DNA of 6,985 nucleotides from an uncultured Collinsella sp. Its GTDB lineage: Bacteria; Actinomycetota; Coriobacteriia; Coriobacteriales; Coriobacteriaceae. The stretch's first letter is position 1. Every line of letters starts with the position of its first letter. The notes under the pieces are model-generated. The model ran no database searches, was not told the DNA's origin, and saw only the letters and a list, made by a program, of their open reading frames with translations. The stretch is taken from assembly GCA_900757705.1 (NCBI GenBank), contig CAAEOW010000034.1:1-6985 (forward strand), written 5' to 3'. The position numbers and the translations under genes were made by a program. Shown in pieces: positions 5,555 to 6,985 of the stretch.

Positions 5555-6805
5555 ATGGCAAACGAGATCTGGACCATCAAGCGTTGTCTCGAGTGGACCA
5601 AGGAGTACCTGGCCGAGCGCGGCGAGGAGCACCCCCGTCTTTCTGCCGAGTGGCTGCTGTGCGCCGCCACGGGCCTGGCGCGCATTGACCTATATATGCG
5701 TATGGACGAGACGCTTAACGCGGCCCAGCTCGAGACCATGCATGCGGCCGTTGTCCGCCGCGCTAAGGGCGAGCCGCTGCAATACATCACGGGCAGCACG
5801 CAGTTTCGCATGATCGACGTCGCGTGCGCCCCCGGTGTGCTCATTCCGCGCCCCGAGACCGAGATGCTCGTCGAGGAAGTCCTCAATTATCTGGATGCCG
5901 AGGTACTGAGCCCCGAGGCCGCTGCCCGTCAGCGTGTTGAGCTGCCTTGGAACGATGAGGTCGAGGAGGCACGCAAGGCCGAGGCCGCATTGGCCGACGA
6001 GCGAGCGACGGCCGAGCGCCGTGCCGCCAACCTCACAGCTGCCGACGAGGCGGCGCTAGGCGGCGATGTGCTGGGCAGTCGCGCTTATGCCGAGGAACTG
6101 GCCGATCGCGAGGCCGAGGAAGCCGCCGCGCAGGCGGCAGAAGCAGAGGCCATGGAAACCCCCGAGCCCGAGCTCGACGAATACGGCATCGCCATTGAGG
6201 GTGCCGACCAGGAGACGGTTTCAGCTCAGGATGCCGCTGCGCCTGCCCCAGCCGAGCCCCGCACTGCTCGCGTTCTCGAGGTCGGCTGCGGCACGGGCTG
6301 CATCTCGCTCTCTCTTGCTTGGGAGCGCCGCGGCCACGTTACCTGCACCGCTACCGATATTGAGCCGCGTGCTATCGATCTGGCCACCAAAAACCGCGAC
6401 GCGCTCGGCCTCACGGCAGATGAGGTTGCCTTCAGCCTCACCAACCTGGTGAGCTCCATTCCCCACGACGAGTGGGGCACCTTCGACGTGCTCGTCTCCA
6501 ACCCGCCTTACATCCCGACCGACGTTATGCGCTCGCTGCCGCACGAGGTCAAGGACTTCGAGCCCGATTTGGCGCTCGAGGGCGGTGCCGATGGCCTGGA
6601 TATCTTCCGCCGCCTGCTCAATGCGGCGCCCTATATGCTGCGCGCCGGCGGCCTGTTTGCCTGCGAGCTCTACGAGGGTGCCCTCGACGCTGCCGCCGAG
6701 CTCTGCCGCCAGGCGGGTCTATCGGATGTGCGCATCGTCCGCGACCTCACCGATCGCCCCCGCATCGTTCGAGCCGTCGTCACCGAGCCCAAGCAACGCC
6801 AGTAA
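5555..6805 (+). CDS. prmC: Release factor glutamine methyltransferase with a large acidic insert
   Basis: S-adenosylmethionine-dependent N5-methyltransferase that modifies the GGQ glutamine of release factors (Gln233 of the PrfA encoded at 3841-4908), raising termination efficiency. The 416 residues comprise an N-terminal helical substrate-binding domain (about 1-85, with GEPLQYITG at 72-80), the LIPRPETEMLVEE link (96-108), then the Rossmann methyltransferase domain from about 238. There the SAM motif is LEVGCGTGC (241-249), the catalytic NPPY is at 316-319, and FEPDLALEGGADGLDIFRRL (335-354) is typical of PrmC. Between the domains, residues about 115-235 form an Ala/Glu/Asp-rich, low-complexity insert; usual family length is near 280-290. 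The reading frame is unbroken and both flanks are intact, so it should be functional. The pairing with prfA supports the assignment over other HemK-like DNA or protein methylases. Confidence 0.96.
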   Translation: MANEIWTIKRCLEWTKEYLAERGEEHPRLSAEWLLCAATGLARIDLYMRMDETLNAAQLETMHAAVVRRAKGEPLQYITGSTQFRMIDVACAPGVLIPRPETEMLVEEVLNYLDAEVLSPEAAARQRVELPWNDEVEEARKAEAALADERATAERRAANLTAADEAALGGDVLGSRAYAEELADREAEEAAAQAAEAEAMETPEPELDEYGIAIEGADQETVSAQDAAAPAPAEPRTARVLEVGCGTGCISLSLAWERRGHVTCTATDIEPRAIDLATKNRDALGLTADEVAFSLTNLVSSIPHDEWGTFDVLVSNPPYIPTDVMRSLPHEVKDFEPDLALEGGADGLDIFRRLLNAAPYMLRAGGLFACELYEGALDAAAELCRQAGLSDVRIVRDLTDRPRIVRAVVTEPKQRQ

Positions 6806-6819
6806 TATTTATTAACTGG

Positions 6820-6849
6820 TTAGCAAAAATTATAAAGTAGTTTATAATT
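6820..6849 (+). promoter_or_regulatory. hicA promoter overlapped by a palindromic operator
   Basis: TTAGCA at 6820-6825 and a consensus TATAAT at 6843-6848 are 17 bases apart, placing the start of transcription near 6855. A perfect 9-bp inverted repeat, AATTATAAA (6828-6836) and TTTATAATT (6841-6849) around GTAG, covers the spacer and the whole -10 box. This is where an autorepressor would bind; in hicAB modules the HicB antitoxin commonly does this. The repressor itself is outside the window. Confidence 0.65.
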
Positions 6850-6873
6850 AGGACGGCTGAAAGAGGTCGGCCC

Positions 6874-6985
6874 ATGCAACCCCCTGCCTTTCGGGAAATC
6901 ATTGCCCTACTCAAGCACGATGGATTCGTGAAGGTCGCGCAAGTCGGTAGTCATGCTAAGTATGTTTCTGGTGACCGTGTTGTCA
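6874..6985 (+). CDS. hicA: HicA family mRNA interferase toxin (partial, cut by the right edge)
   Basis: The 37 visible residues begin MQPPAFREIIALLKHDGFVK and continue with VGSHAKYVSGDRVV. This is the N-terminal half of the small double-stranded-RNA-binding-like fold of HicA/YcfA: helix with the REIIALLKHDGF pattern, a beta strand, then GSHAKY, where His27 is the expected catalytic residue for ribosome-independent mRNA cleavage. HicA proteins are about 60-90 residues, so roughly half is missing. The ATG follows AGAGG at 6862-6866 with a 7-base gap. It has its own promoter and operator, separate from prmC, and lies in AT-richer DNA, both usual for a transferred toxin-antitoxin module. A hicB antitoxin gene is expected directly downstream but cannot be seen. 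Confidence 0.82.
   Translation, partial: MQPPAFREIIALLKHDGFVKVAQVGSHAKYVSGDRVV

Overview
The window looks like chromosomal DNA from a GC-rich actinobacterium, most likely a gut Coriobacteriia member close to Collinsella. This rests on strong G/C preference at third codon positions, actinobacterial-style PrfA and PrmC sequences, and AT-richer intergenic islands carrying compact palindromic repeats. The taxon is an inference from sequence character, not a database result. All real genes lie on the + strand.

Left part (1-2100): the end of a probable amino-acid-binding protein gene, then a polar amino acid ABC permease with an unusually long membrane-spanning N-terminus, then its ATPase. The three are closely spaced as one operon, closed by a GC-rich hairpin at 2073-2098. 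A 475-aa M20 metallopeptidase of the CPS1/PM20D1-like branch follows at 2122-3549. Import plus hydrolysis of peptides or N-acyl amino acids is a plausible shared theme, but there is a probable terminator between them.

Centre (3550-5554): prfA (release factor 1) sits alone between two non-coding stretches. Both stretches carry copies of the same palindromic repeat (units containing GTTGGGGACG and CTTAAACGACTAG), arranged head-to-head like REPINs. The right one has an extra tandem unit whose arms change in a compensating way. Between prfA and the right copy are a perfect 12-bp hairpin and a 98-bp element with perfect 15-bp terminal inverted repeats enclosing smaller hairpins. RF1 itself departs from the family at several normally invariant positions.

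Right part (5555-6985): prmC, the methyltransferase that modifies the GGQ glutamine of RF1, carries an acidic Ala/Glu-rich insert of about 120 residues between its two domains. After it, an AT-rich promoter with a perfect 9-bp inverted repeat over the -10 box leads into the start of a HicA-family toxin gene cut by the window edge; a hicB antitoxin gene is expected just beyond.

Most coding content is ordinary housekeeping or transport. I found no clear novel multi-gene system. The signals most worth a second look are the intergenic repeat families, the divergent RF1 residues with the enlarged PrmC, and the hicA operator.
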